DNA of 5,505 bases, from NCBI GenBank assembly GCA_024762845.1, contig JANTGQ010000108.1, positions 1 through 5,505 on the forward strand. Direction: 5' to 3'. Positions 1 to 5,505 of this stretch are shown one piece after another. A model generated the notes under the pieces. That model saw nothing but the letters and a program-made list of their open reading frames with translations. It was not told the origin of the DNA and searched no databases. Numbering within the stretch: position 1 is the first letter of the stretch; the number at the start of each line of letters is the position of its first letter. The translations under genes were made by a program, and so were the position numbers. This DNA comes from Nitratifractor sp. Lineage in GTDB: Bacteria > Campylobacterota > Campylobacteria > Campylobacterales > Sulfurovaceae.

Positions 1-150
1 GAGCACGAAGAGATGATGCGTACATTCAACATGGGTGTTGGTATGGTATGGGCAGTTGACGCCAAAGATGTCGATGCTATTGTAGAGTCTACTGATGCAT
101 ATGTAATTGGTCATTTAGAGAACGGAGAGAGAGAAGTAGTTTTCGTTTAA
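1..150 (+). CDS. purM: Phosphoribosylformylglycinamidine cyclo-ligase (AIR synthase), C-terminal end
   Basis: Only the last 49 codons and the TAA stop are in the window; the gene begins upstream. PurM makes aminoimidazole ribonucleotide from formylglycinamidine ribonucleotide with ATP, the fifth step of de novo purine synthesis, in the cytoplasm. The fragment starts EHEEMMRTFNMGVGMV, which matches the conserved TFN-x-GVGMV segment of the PurM C-terminal domain. It then has the usual spacing to a final YVIGHLENGEREVVFV strand; many PurM proteins end in a similar YVIG...G...V pattern. The next gene lies 44 bp downstream on the same strand, with no strong terminator between, so some read-through is possible. 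The assignment rests on this motif and the tail only. Confidence 0.9.
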   Translation, partial: EHEEMMRTFNMGVGMVWAVDAKDVDAIVESTDAYVIGHLENGEREVVFV

Positions 151-194
151 GTTTTTCTCTCCCACAATAAGACTAACAAATAAGGGATAATGCT

Positions 195-1781
195 ATGCGA
201 CTACTTCTCCTCTTTGCTTCACTACTTTTAATAAATGGCTGCGGGGGTGGAAGCACAGGTAGTTCAGATAGCAGTTCTTCAACAGACTTTAAGCCTGTTG
301 AAGCGAGTTATTCGCTTACAAATACCAACTCGATAGCGACTATCCAAAATGTTACCAATGCAACACTACATATCGATTTAGGTGATACACCCAAAAGCCT
401 CTACCTTGTAACTACCAGCCACTTTGATAATCAAACAATATCGATAAATGGAAGTAGCTCAAATAGGGTTATGAATGAAAATAGTTTCTCGAAGAGTGCT
501 GAGAGTAGCCAAAAGAGTGATCTTCTTCAAAGAGTTGACTCTTTTAATGAAAAAACTTTTAAACTTTTGCGTGCTTCTAGCAGTGGTGCTGAGAGCCTCC
601 AAAAAAACAAGCGTTCAAGCGATAATAGCGAAGGTGCAACGTCACAGTTTTGTGTAGATATGGATAGTAGTTATAGCTGTACTCGTCAAATCTCTGCAAC
701 TGCGGTGCGTGTAAAGAGTAAAATAGCGACGGCACAGGGTACAAAAACATTGGTAGTGTGGCTGCAAGATGGTCTTAGTATAAAAAGCAGTGCGCTCGAT
801 GACTTGAGCCGTATTTTTCTTGAACCCGGGATGGGTAACGATATTTACGACTGGGAGACAGATATCTACTCCAAAGAGTGGGGAGACGATGCACAAAGCA
901 CTGATAGTAACCTCATCAGCGATGCGAGCACTGTAGATATTTTGGTTTATAATATGAACAGCTCAGGGATAGCCGGTTTCTTTTGGCCAAAAGATAACTT
1001 TAAAAAGAGTTTTATTGCGGCTTCAAATGAAAAGATTATGTTCTATATAAACGCCCAACTCTTGGCAGCAGATGAGAAAGAGACCTTTACAACACTCGAC
1101 CATGAGTTCCAGCATATGATTCACTTCTACCAACGTGCTGTACTCAAAGATATACATGATGATACCTGGTTTAACGAGATGATGTCAGAGACTACAGAGG
1201 ATCTTCTAGCTACAAAAATTGGATACAAGGGACCTAGAAATGTAGACCCTAATGATGGCAGTGCAGGAAGTGCCAATAACGATGGGGGGCGATTCCCAGC
1301 ATTTAATGCAGATAACACTCTCTCTATAACAAGCTGGGGTAACAGTGTAGCACACTACGGTAAAGTAAGCTCTTTTGGAACTTTTTTACTTCGAAACTAT
1401 GGAGGTGCAACCCTTTTACATAAACTTATGAGCAGCAGTAGTTACGATAAAAAAGCCCTTCTAGAAGCAACAGGAGAGAGTGATTTACATAAGCTTGTAA
1501 ATAACTGGGGGAGCGCTGTTATTCTCTCCGATCAGACATCTATAGAGGGGAACCTACGATACAACAGTGGAACTTTTTTTAATACCTCTTATGCAGGCGA
1601 GAGTTACACGCTTGGTTCAATTAACTTCTTCAACTATACAACTGCTCCAAAATTCAGAAACAGCGGTACAATAGATAACTATGCAAATCTCTACAGTAAA
1701 ATTGGTGAAAATCTTAGCGGTAGTGTCAACCTTACTGTAAACGCTCCAAAGGGTGCAATAATCACTCTTATTGCAAAGTAG
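195..1781 (+). CDS. Lipoprotein zinc metallopeptidase, M30 (hyicolysin)-like
   Basis: This 528-residue protein is probably a secreted, lipid-anchored protease. Residues 1-15 are a short hydrophobic signal ending in a lipobox (LING-C) with Cys16 as the lipid site. A Ser/Gly-rich tether follows (about 17-30), then a Ser/Lys/Asn-rich region to about 150. Cys153 and Cys162 could form a disulphide. The catalytic motif HEFQH is at 303-307 (Glu304 the general base, His303 and His307 zinc ligands), followed by WFNEMMSETTEDL (325-337), where Glu328 is a candidate third ligand. The GFFWPKDNF segment (261-269) and FGTFLLRNYGG (394-404) also resemble M30-type proteins as I recall them. The ATG at 195 is preceded by AAGGGA at 182-187 at a 7-nt spacing. 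It may be co-transcribed with purM or have its own weak promoter. The substrate is unknown; the exact family is inferred from motif memory. Confidence 0.78.
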   Translation: MRLLLLFASLLLINGCGGGSTGSSDSSSSTDFKPVEASYSLTNTNSIATIQNVTNATLHIDLGDTPKSLYLVTTSHFDNQTISINGSSSNRVMNENSFSKSAESSQKSDLLQRVDSFNEKTFKLLRASSSGAESLQKNKRSSDNSEGATSQFCVDMDSSYSCTRQISATAVRVKSKIATAQGTKTLVVWLQDGLSIKSSALDDLSRIFLEPGMGNDIYDWETDIYSKEWGDDAQSTDSNLISDASTVDILVYNMNSSGIAGFFWPKDNFKKSFIAASNEKIMFYINAQLLAADEKETFTTLDHEFQHMIHFYQRAVLKDIHDDTWFNEMMSETTEDLLATKIGYKGPRNVDPNDGSAGSANNDGGRFPAFNADNTLSITSWGNSVAHYGKVSSFGTFLLRNYGGATLLHKLMSSSSYDKKALLEATGESDLHKLVNNWGSAVILSDQTSIEGNLRYNSGTFFNTSYAGESYTLGSINFFNYTTAPKFRNSGTIDNYANLYSKIGENLSGSVNLTVNAPKGAIITLIAK

Positions 1782-1785
1782 TCTT

Positions 1786-1805
1786 AAGAGCTCTTCTAAG
1801 AGCTT
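1786..1805. terminator. Small hairpin just after the metallopeptidase gene, possible weak terminator
   Basis: AGCTCTT at 1789-1795 pairs with AAGAGCT at 1798-1804, and a G-T pair can extend the stem by one. In practice the loop would be about four bases. It lies 5-24 bp after the stop codon, where a terminator would be expected. No T-run follows directly, so efficient Rho-independent termination is doubtful. The left arm is part of a separate 10-bp palindrome, AAGAGCTCTT (1786-1795). Confidence 0.3.
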
Positions 1806-1810
1806 CGTTA

Positions 1811-1962
1811 AATCTGGGTTAAATCTTTATAAGCTAAAAACTCTCTAAAAACTCCAAAAAAATAGTTGCACAATAAGTGTAATATTTAAAACTGCCATAT
1901 TTTGAGTGTAGTTTCTATTATTTCCATATAATTACTCTACAAACAAATATTTAACCCAGGTT
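1811..1962. repeat. Inverted-repeat pair (17/20 matches) enclosing 152 bp of intergenic DNA
   Basis: Positions 1811-1830 and 1943-1962 are inverted copies matching at 17 of 20 positions, with a perfect 11-bp core, CTGGGTTAAAT at 1814-1824 and ATTTAACCCAG at 1949-1959. The DNA between is very AT-rich and has no open reading frame of note. The arms could be ends of a very small non-autonomous element, or a paired operator flanking the promoter-like sequence inside. No convincing target-site duplication flanks it. The remaining gap, 1963-2070, holds only the ribosome binding site of the next gene and nothing else I can identify. Confidence 0.45.
1902..1932 (+). promoter_or_regulatory. Possible sigma-70 promoter for the 7TM sensor gene
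   Basis: A perfect TATAAT at 1927-1932 is preceded by TTGAGT at 1902-1907 with a 19-bp spacer, longer than the ideal 17. Campylobacterota promoters often lack a strong -35, so the -10 box carries most of the weight. Transcription would start near 1939-1940 and leave a leader of about 130 bases before the ATG at 2071. In AT-rich DNA such a match can arise by chance. Confidence 0.35.
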
Positions 1963-2070
1963 ACACAATAGAGATCGTAGAAGCTGCCGAGTCTTGTACT
2001 ATGGACATTCACTTGGCACATCTCTTGAGATTCTATTGAATAGTCTGAGTTTAGAGGAGTTAAGTTTATA

Positions 2071-3846
2071 ATGCGCTTTGGCAATCTTTTACTTGTTTTA
2101 CTGTTGCACACTTTGCTATACGGTAGTCTATTGCATGCTTTAGAGAGTAATCAGACAAATAGTTCGATTACTCTACTACCTCAAAGCAAAATTATATCGG
2201 CACATGATATTTTTGATATCAACAGCACTACCAGCCGAGCAAATTTTAAATCCACTAATAAAAAGAGCCTCTTATTTGCAAAGAGTAGAGAGAATATATG
2301 GGTAGAACTAAATTTTAATACAAGAGGTTTTGAAGAGCCGCTACTCTACTTGGATTCTCCGCTTTTTAGTAAACTGAAAATATACGATAGCAATGGCCTA
2401 CTTCTTCGTGACCTCAGCTACTCCAAGCGTCAACAGGTGACTCTTTTGCCATATTTCAGACTACAAAAGAACTCTACTATAAAACTCTACCTCCAACTGC
2501 AATCACGATTTATGCCTGTCGTTACTGGAGTTAACTTAACGACTAAAGCGAAGTTCTTACAACACGATTCAGAGACAAAGTTTTACAATACTCTCACTTT
2601 AGGGATAGTTGCAGTACTGCTGCTCTTTTTGCTTCTCTACCTCTACTACAGCAAAAAAATAGAACTCCTCTATCTTATTGTATTTATACTCTCTGTACTC
2701 TACTTCCAACTCACCTATTCAGGCTTTACTCAGATATTGACAAACCACTACTATGCGCTTTTGGATCTCTCTATTAGTAGTGTAAAGATAAATTTGATTG
2801 CGATATCACTCTTTCTATATAGTGTAAGCTTGTTAAATATAGGCAAAAAGAGTCGTTTGTACTTTACTATAAAGCTATTCGCATTTATATCTTTTGTAGA
2901 GATTTTTATTGTCGGTTTTATAAATATGAATCCATACTACGCTATTATACCTCTACTGGCAATGCTATTTTTTGCAATTTTAGCGCTACTAAAAGTTATA
3001 CTCAGCTCTAAACGAATTGAGCTTCTTTTTACCCTGCTAGGTTATCTCTTACTGTTAACACAGTTTTCTACTCTTGCGTTTGCACCTTTACAGGAGTTTC
3101 TCGTTAATAGTGGGCTACAGAGATATTTTTCTCTCTTTACAGCACTCTCTCTGCTTCTTATTACCATGAGTTATATTCTCAACTTTATACGTAAACAGCA
3201 GTGCGATTTAAATCTGCTAATCTCCAGTCATGAGCGAAAATTTTTGCTCGATAATATGCTAAAAAGCAAAAAAGAGGAGTTGGACGCCCTTAATAAATCA
3301 AAAGAGCTTCTTACTCATAATATCCATACAATTATCGATAATAATCTTAGTAAAATTGTTAACTCTATCCAGACTCAAGAGAGTTGCGAAAATCTTTCGC
3401 AACTCTCTACACAACTTGCTACGACCGAGCAGAGAATGCAAGCTACATCGATCTGCTATACCCATATGCTCAGCAAAAAAGATTTAGCCAATATAGAGAT
3501 GCAGAGTGTCATCGAAGATATTATAGCGCATATAGAAACGCTCTACAGCCAAGAGGAGTGCCGAACTGATATTCATAAAGATATAGATGCAACCTTGGCC
3601 ATAAATGATGCAGTAATGGCATCTACAGCAATTAGTGAATTTTTGATGGATAGCTTTAAGAATGCTTGTGAACATAACATACCATTAAGAGTTTCGATAT
3701 CGCTCCACAATAGTAAAACAAGCTATAAACTCAAGATTAAAGAGTTCTCCAAAGAGGAGCAAGCTTTAGCCACTACACCGCTTCAGAAACTAAAAGAGAA
3801 GCTTCAGCAGCTACGATTGGGTGGCAAAAAGTTGGTACAGCAGTAA
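2071..3846 (+). CDS. 7TMR-DISM-type membrane sensor with a degenerate HisKA_2 histidine-kinase module
   Basis: This 591-residue inner-membrane receptor has a signal peptide (1-24), a periplasmic beta-rich domain resembling 7TMR-DISMED2 (about 40-165), and seven hydrophobic segments near 173-193, 197-217, 232-255, 264-284, 288-311, 317-338 and 352-373. A charged coiled coil (about 384-416) leads to a HisKA_2-like dimerisation domain (413-490). HTIIDNNL at 419-426 lines up with the HHRVKNNL-type H-box, making His419 the likely phospho-acceptor; KDLANIEM (470-477) fits the second helix. The ATPase-like part is poor: the N-box position reads EFLMDSFKNA (523-532), with Asp527 in place of the usual Asn, and no DxGxG or GxG box is seen before the stop. 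It is thus unlikely to bind ATP normally and may be a phosphotransfer protein, a pseudokinase or a decaying gene. AGGAG at 2055-2059 lies 11 nt before the ATG. No response regulator is in the window. Confidence 0.8.
   Translation: MRFGNLLLVLLLHTLLYGSLLHALESNQTNSSITLLPQSKIISAHDIFDINSTTSRANFKSTNKKSLLFAKSRENIWVELNFNTRGFEEPLLYLDSPLFSKLKIYDSNGLLLRDLSYSKRQQVTLLPYFRLQKNSTIKLYLQLQSRFMPVVTGVNLTTKAKFLQHDSETKFYNTLTLGIVAVLLLFLLLYLYYSKKIELLYLIVFILSVLYFQLTYSGFTQILTNHYYALLDLSISSVKINLIAISLFLYSVSLLNIGKKSRLYFTIKLFAFISFVEIFIVGFINMNPYYAIIPLLAMLFFAILALLKVILSSKRIELLFTLLGYLLLLTQFSTLAFAPLQEFLVNSGLQRYFSLFTALSLLLITMSYILNFIRKQQCDLNLLISSHERKFLLDNMLKSKKEELDALNKSKELLTHNIHTIIDNNLSKIVNSIQTQESCENLSQLSTQLATTEQRMQATSICYTHMLSKKDLANIEMQSVIEDIIAHIETLYSQEECRTDIHKDIDATLAINDAVMASTAISEFLMDSFKNACEHNIPLRVSISLHNSKTSYKLKIKEFSKEEQALATTPLQKLKEKLQQLRLGGKKLVQQ
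3378..3408. repeat. Perfect 14-bp inverted repeat with a 3-nt loop inside the sensor gene
   Basis: Positions 3378-3391 (AGAGAGTTGCGAAA) are the exact reverse complement of 3395-3408, separated by ATC. It encodes residues 436-446 of the 7TM sensor, the turn between the two helices of the HisKA_2-like domain. No T-run follows on either strand, so it does not look like an intrinsic terminator. It could form a stable mRNA hairpin or a small cruciform. Confidence 0.85.
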
Positions 3847-3853
3847 TAGACTT

Positions 3854-4390
3854 CTACTGCGCAACTCTTTTGTCTCCCTCTATCCACTCTCTAAATCGAT
3901 ATTTTGGATCATCTTTCACTTTTACAAAGTAGAGCTTTCCACTATGTCGCCAGGCATCAAGCACTACACCATCTTGAAAGGGCACCCCTTTGGAGAGTAC
4001 AACAATAACATTATGCTCGTTAAGTGCATCTGCATTTGCACGACCCCACTTAAACTGAAAACTCTTAAAGTGTCGCGAGCGAATTTCGACCATTAAATCA
4101 TCTACAAAATCGTAACAGAGACCCTTTTCTCGTTCTCCTGTGTTTACCAAAAAGTTATGGTAACTTGGTGGCGAAACAAGATCATAACGATTTGCAAGTA
4201 CTTTTGAGTATGTAACAGCAAGTGTAGCCAACTCTTTTGACTCTTGTTTATCTTTTGAGATCTCCTCTAGTATCTTGCCTAAAGACTCTATAGGTGCTCT
4301 GTCACTTTGTTCGTGTAGAGTGTTGTAGTGGACTGATGTACACCCTGCCAAAAATAGTGTTACAACAAAAAGAAAAAAGATTCTTCGCAC
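3854..4390 (-). CDS. Lipoprotein with transglutaminase-like Cys/His/Asp arrangement
   Basis: This 178-residue protein has a lipoprotein signal (1-16) with lipobox LAGC and lipidated Cys17. Residues 30-70 are probably helical and charged. The C-terminal half contains GLCYDF (Cys92), EHNVIVV (His126) and GVVLDAW (Asp145). This order and spacing resemble the Cys-His-Asp triad of transglutaminase-like or related papain-fold hydrolases. Cys92 is the only cysteine besides the lipidated one. I do not recognise a named family, so enzymatic activity is an inference. The start is GTG (4390-4388 on the minus strand), supported by AAGGAG (complement of 4396-4401) 5 nt upstream. It converges with the 7TM sensor gene, with 7 bp between the stop codons, and is divergent from the protease gene. 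The opposite-strand open frame over its 3' half is a shadow. Confidence 0.8.
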   Translation of the reverse strand: MRRIFFLFVVTLFLAGCTSVHYNTLHEQSDRAPIESLGKILEEISKDKQESKELATLAVTYSKVLANRYDLVSPPSYHNFLVNTGEREKGLCYDFVDDLMVEIRSRHFKSFQFKWGRANADALNEHNVIVVLSKGVPFQDGVVLDAWRHSGKLYFVKVKDDPKYRFREWIEGDKRVAQ

Positions 4391-4401
4391 TAAGACTCCT
4401 T
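4388..4401 (-). promoter_or_regulatory. Ribosome binding site and GTG start of the small lipoprotein gene
   Basis: On the minus strand AAGGAG is followed by 5 nt and then GTG, from which the reading frame gives a clean lipoprotein signal, MRRIFFLFVVTLFLAGC. This near-consensus site decides a non-ATG start. Confidence 0.75.
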
Positions 4402-4446
4402 CGTAAGAATCGCCAAGATAGTTGTCTCATCTTAACGCATTTTTAG

Positions 4447-4456
4447 TATAATTATA
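4447..4456. promoter_or_regulatory. Palindromic TATAATTATA: possible overlapping divergent -10 boxes
   Basis: The perfect 10-bp palindrome reads TATAAT on the plus strand (4447-4452) and TATAAT on the minus strand (4456-4451). It sits between the divergent small lipoprotein gene and the protease gene. The minus-strand box would give a leader of about 54 nt to the GTG at 4390. The plus-strand box would start near 4459 and transcribe the MITE-like element before the protease. No good -35 is seen on either side, so this rests on the -10 boxes alone. Confidence 0.4.
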
Positions 4457-4466
4457 ACCAAGTAAA

Positions 4467-4723
4467 TAGAGTTCTTGCATAACTTTATCCCGGATTTTGC
4501 ATTAGAGTCGCTAGAAAAGCATTAAGTGCTTGTGTTATGGGTGTTTGCAAAAAATTTTGCACGTTTGGATTCCCAAGGCTCTAAGGTTAACCCATAGGTT
4601 CATCGATGGTTTTTTTGCAAGTCTGGATTCCCTGCGGTCATGTAAATGCCCATAGTGCAATGACTAATGCGGCTTCTGTGATTTCTATTGCAAAATCCGG
4701 GTTTATGTTTTACAAGAACTCTA
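4467..4723. mobile_element. MITE-like element with 40-bp terminal inverted repeats and flanking TA
   Basis: Arms 4467-4506 and 4684-4723 are inverted copies in register with no gap, matching at 34 of 40 positions; the outer TAGAGTTCTTG and the block CCCGGATTTTGCA are perfect. Pairing resumes inside in the same register, including TATGGG at 4536-4541 with CCCATA at 4649-4654, so arms of about 83 nt can fold over a central loop. The outermost TA on each side may be a duplicated TA target, as made by IS630/Tc1-type transposases. Without the TAs the element is 253 bp. It has no transposase; the short open frames crossing it lack ribosome binding sites and are not credible genes. A non-autonomous element moved by a transposase elsewhere in the genome is the best explanation; a large regulatory hairpin is the alternative. 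Confidence 0.75.
4555..4632 (+). repeat. Internal direct repeat of the MITE-like element (two 20-bp copies)
   Basis: Positions 4555-4574 and 4613-4632 match at 18 of 20 positions in the same orientation; both begin TTTTGCA and end TGGATTCCC. The copies are 58 bp apart start to start and lie in the central loop of the element. Between them is the palindrome GGTTAACC (4585-4592). TGGATTCCC resembles one half of REP-like intergenic repeats common in bacteria, but the complementary half is not present beside it. Confidence 0.65.
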
Positions 4724-4733
4724 ATCAAAGACC

Positions 4734-4747
4734 AGGGAGAATTTTTG
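4734..4747 (+). promoter_or_regulatory. Ribosome binding site and TTG start of the HtrA-like protease
   Basis: AGGGAG at 4734-4739 lies 5 nt before TTG at 4745-4747. The frame is closed upstream by TGA at 4679-4681 and has no ATG until 5147, well past the catalytic His and Asp codons. TTG at 4745 gives a clean signal peptide directly. The only other TTG in the frame upstream, 4688, lies inside the MITE-like element and has no ribosome binding site. Confidence 0.75.
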
Positions 4748-5505
4748 CGACTACTCATACTTTTATCTTTTTTAACACTATCACTCTTTGCACAATTGAA
4801 TGACAATGAAATTAAACATGCAATTATAAAAATCTACACTTCATCGAAAAAACCAAGTTACAAAAAACCGTGGCTAAGTACCACACGACGCTCAAGTGGA
4901 AGCGGTGCCTATATAGGGAATAACCTAATATTGACAAACGCCCATGTTGTAGCAAACGCTACCTATCTTGAAGTCCAAAAGTATGGCTCTGTAACGCGCT
5001 ATATTGCAAAAGTTGTTGCTGTCTCTCATCAACTCGACTTAGCTCTCATTACACTCAAGAAAAAAGAGTTTTTTAAAGATATAAAACCACTCAGTATCGG
5101 TAAGCTCCCCTTTAGTGAAGAGAAGATATTTGTCTACGGCTACCCAATGGGCGGCAAGACGCTTAGTGTTACCTCGGGTGTTGTCTCGCGTATTGAGCAC
5201 CAAACCTATGTGCATAGCAACGAGAAGTTTCTCTCTCTGCAGGTAGATGCAGCCATCAACCCCGGAAACAGTGGTGGTCCGGCAATTAGCAAAGGTAAAA
5301 TTGTAGGTGTTGTAATGCAAGGGATGACACTGAGCCAGAGCATTGGGTATCTTGTTCCAACTGTGATGATAAAACACTTTCTAAACGATTGGCAAGATGG
5401 CAAAGTTGATGGCGTACCTAGTTTAAATATCTTTAGTGCAAAACTTGAAGACCCGGCAAGTAAAGAGTATTTTGGGCTTAAAGAGTCTCAAAGCGGTATT
5501 TTGGT
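4745..5505 (+). CDS. Periplasmic HtrA/Deg-family serine protease, Deg9-like, 3' end outside window
   Basis: A single frame runs open from TTG at 4745 to the window edge (253 complete codons, continuing). Residues 1-16 (MRLLILLLSFLTLSLFA-Q) are a signal peptide, placing the enzyme in the periplasm. The trypsin-like domain follows with the full triad: His67 in LTNAHVV, Asp98 in QLDLALI and Ser176 in INPGNSGGP. GYPMGGKTLSVTSGVVSRIE and the YVHSN/LQVDAAIN segments resemble the Deg9-type branch (plant nuclear Deg9 and bacterial relatives) more than E. coli DegP, as I recall those sequences. A PDZ domain begins near residue 220 (VPSLNIFSAKLEDP...YFGLKESQSGIL) and is cut by the window end. Such proteases degrade or refold damaged exported proteins. 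Its upstream region is taken up by the MITE-like element, whose right end is 21 bp from the start codon. Confidence 0.9.
   Translation, partial: MRLLILLSFLTLSLFAQLNDNEIKHAIIKIYTSSKKPSYKKPWLSTTRRSSGSGAYIGNNLILTNAHVVANATYLEVQKYGSVTRYIAKVVAVSHQLDLALITLKKKEFFKDIKPLSIGKLPFSEEKIFVYGYPMGGKTLSVTSGVVSRIEHQTYVHSNEKFLSLQVDAAINPGNSGGPAISKGKIVGVVMQGMTLSQSIGYLVPTVMIKHFLNDWQDGKVDGVPSLNIFSAKLEDPASKEYFGLKESQSGIL

Noticed and set aside
129..161. GAGAGAA/TTCTCTC inverted repeat at the end of purM as a terminator
   Set aside because: The 7-bp stem has a 19-nt loop and no T-run after it, and the left arm is inside a simple GA repeat, so pairing is likely by chance.
529..544. AAAGAGT-TG-ACTCTTT palindrome in the metallopeptidase gene
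   Set aside because: Only 7 bp with a 2-nt centre in a region full of AAGAGT-type codons; common in this composition.
1932..2039. Short open stretch reading ...NPGYTIEIVEAAESCTMDIHL... upstream of the sensor gene, as a gene remnant
   Set aside because: No start codon or ribosome binding site, about 35 codons only, and no convincing similarity to a known family.
3841..3859. CAGTA...TACTG as a bidirectional terminator between the convergent genes
   Set aside because: A 5-bp stem is too short, and no T-run is next to it on either strand.
3821..4096. Plus-strand 91-codon open frame
   Set aside because: It is antisense to the small lipoprotein gene, lacks a ribosome binding site and has no recognisable protein features.
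4600..4806. Open frames on both strands across the right half of the MITE-like element
   Set aside because: Both overlap the inverted-repeat arm and the protease signal peptide, have no ribosome binding site and contain no known domain; they are by-products of the element.
5039..5403. Minus-strand open frames of 112 and 65 codons
   Set aside because: Antisense to the trypsin-like domain of the protease, whose triad motifs settle the coding frame.

Overview
The window looks like chromosomal DNA of a Campylobacterota (epsilonproteobacterial) relative of Sulfurimonas or Sulfurovum. This is an inference from the AT-rich sequence, the Lys/Leu/Ser-rich proteins with many AGA, CTC and AGT codons, and the types of genes present. 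No rRNA, tRNA, CRISPR array or intact transposase gene is visible.

Layout from left to right. (1) The 3' end of purM (1-150). (2) A lipoprotein zinc metallopeptidase of the M30 (hyicolysin) type (195-1781). (3) A 289-bp gap with a small hairpin, a 20-bp imperfect inverted repeat enclosing 152 bp, and a possible promoter. (4) A 7TM receptor-like sensor (2071-3846) whose cytoplasmic part is a HisKA_2-type histidine-kinase module with the phospho-acceptor His kept and the ATP-binding motifs lost. (5) On the minus strand and convergent with it, a small lipoprotein with a transglutaminase-like Cys/His/Asp arrangement (4390-3854, GTG start). (6) A 354-bp gap with a palindromic divergent -10 region and a roughly 255-bp MITE-like element bounded by 40-bp inverted repeats and TA dinucleotides. 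(7) The start of a periplasmic Deg9-like HtrA serine protease with a PDZ domain. It begins at a TTG codon at 4745 and runs off the window.

All four genes after purM encode envelope proteins: two lipoproteins, one inner-membrane receptor and one periplasmic protease. They do not form one operon. The sensor and the small lipoprotein converge, and the small lipoprotein and the protease diverge. A joint role in envelope protein quality control or sensing is possible but only suggested by position.

The strongest unusual signals are the MITE-like element sitting in the 5' leader of the protease gene, the degenerate kinase module of the 7TM sensor with a perfect 14-bp hairpin encoded in it, and the thiol-hydrolase-like lipoprotein.
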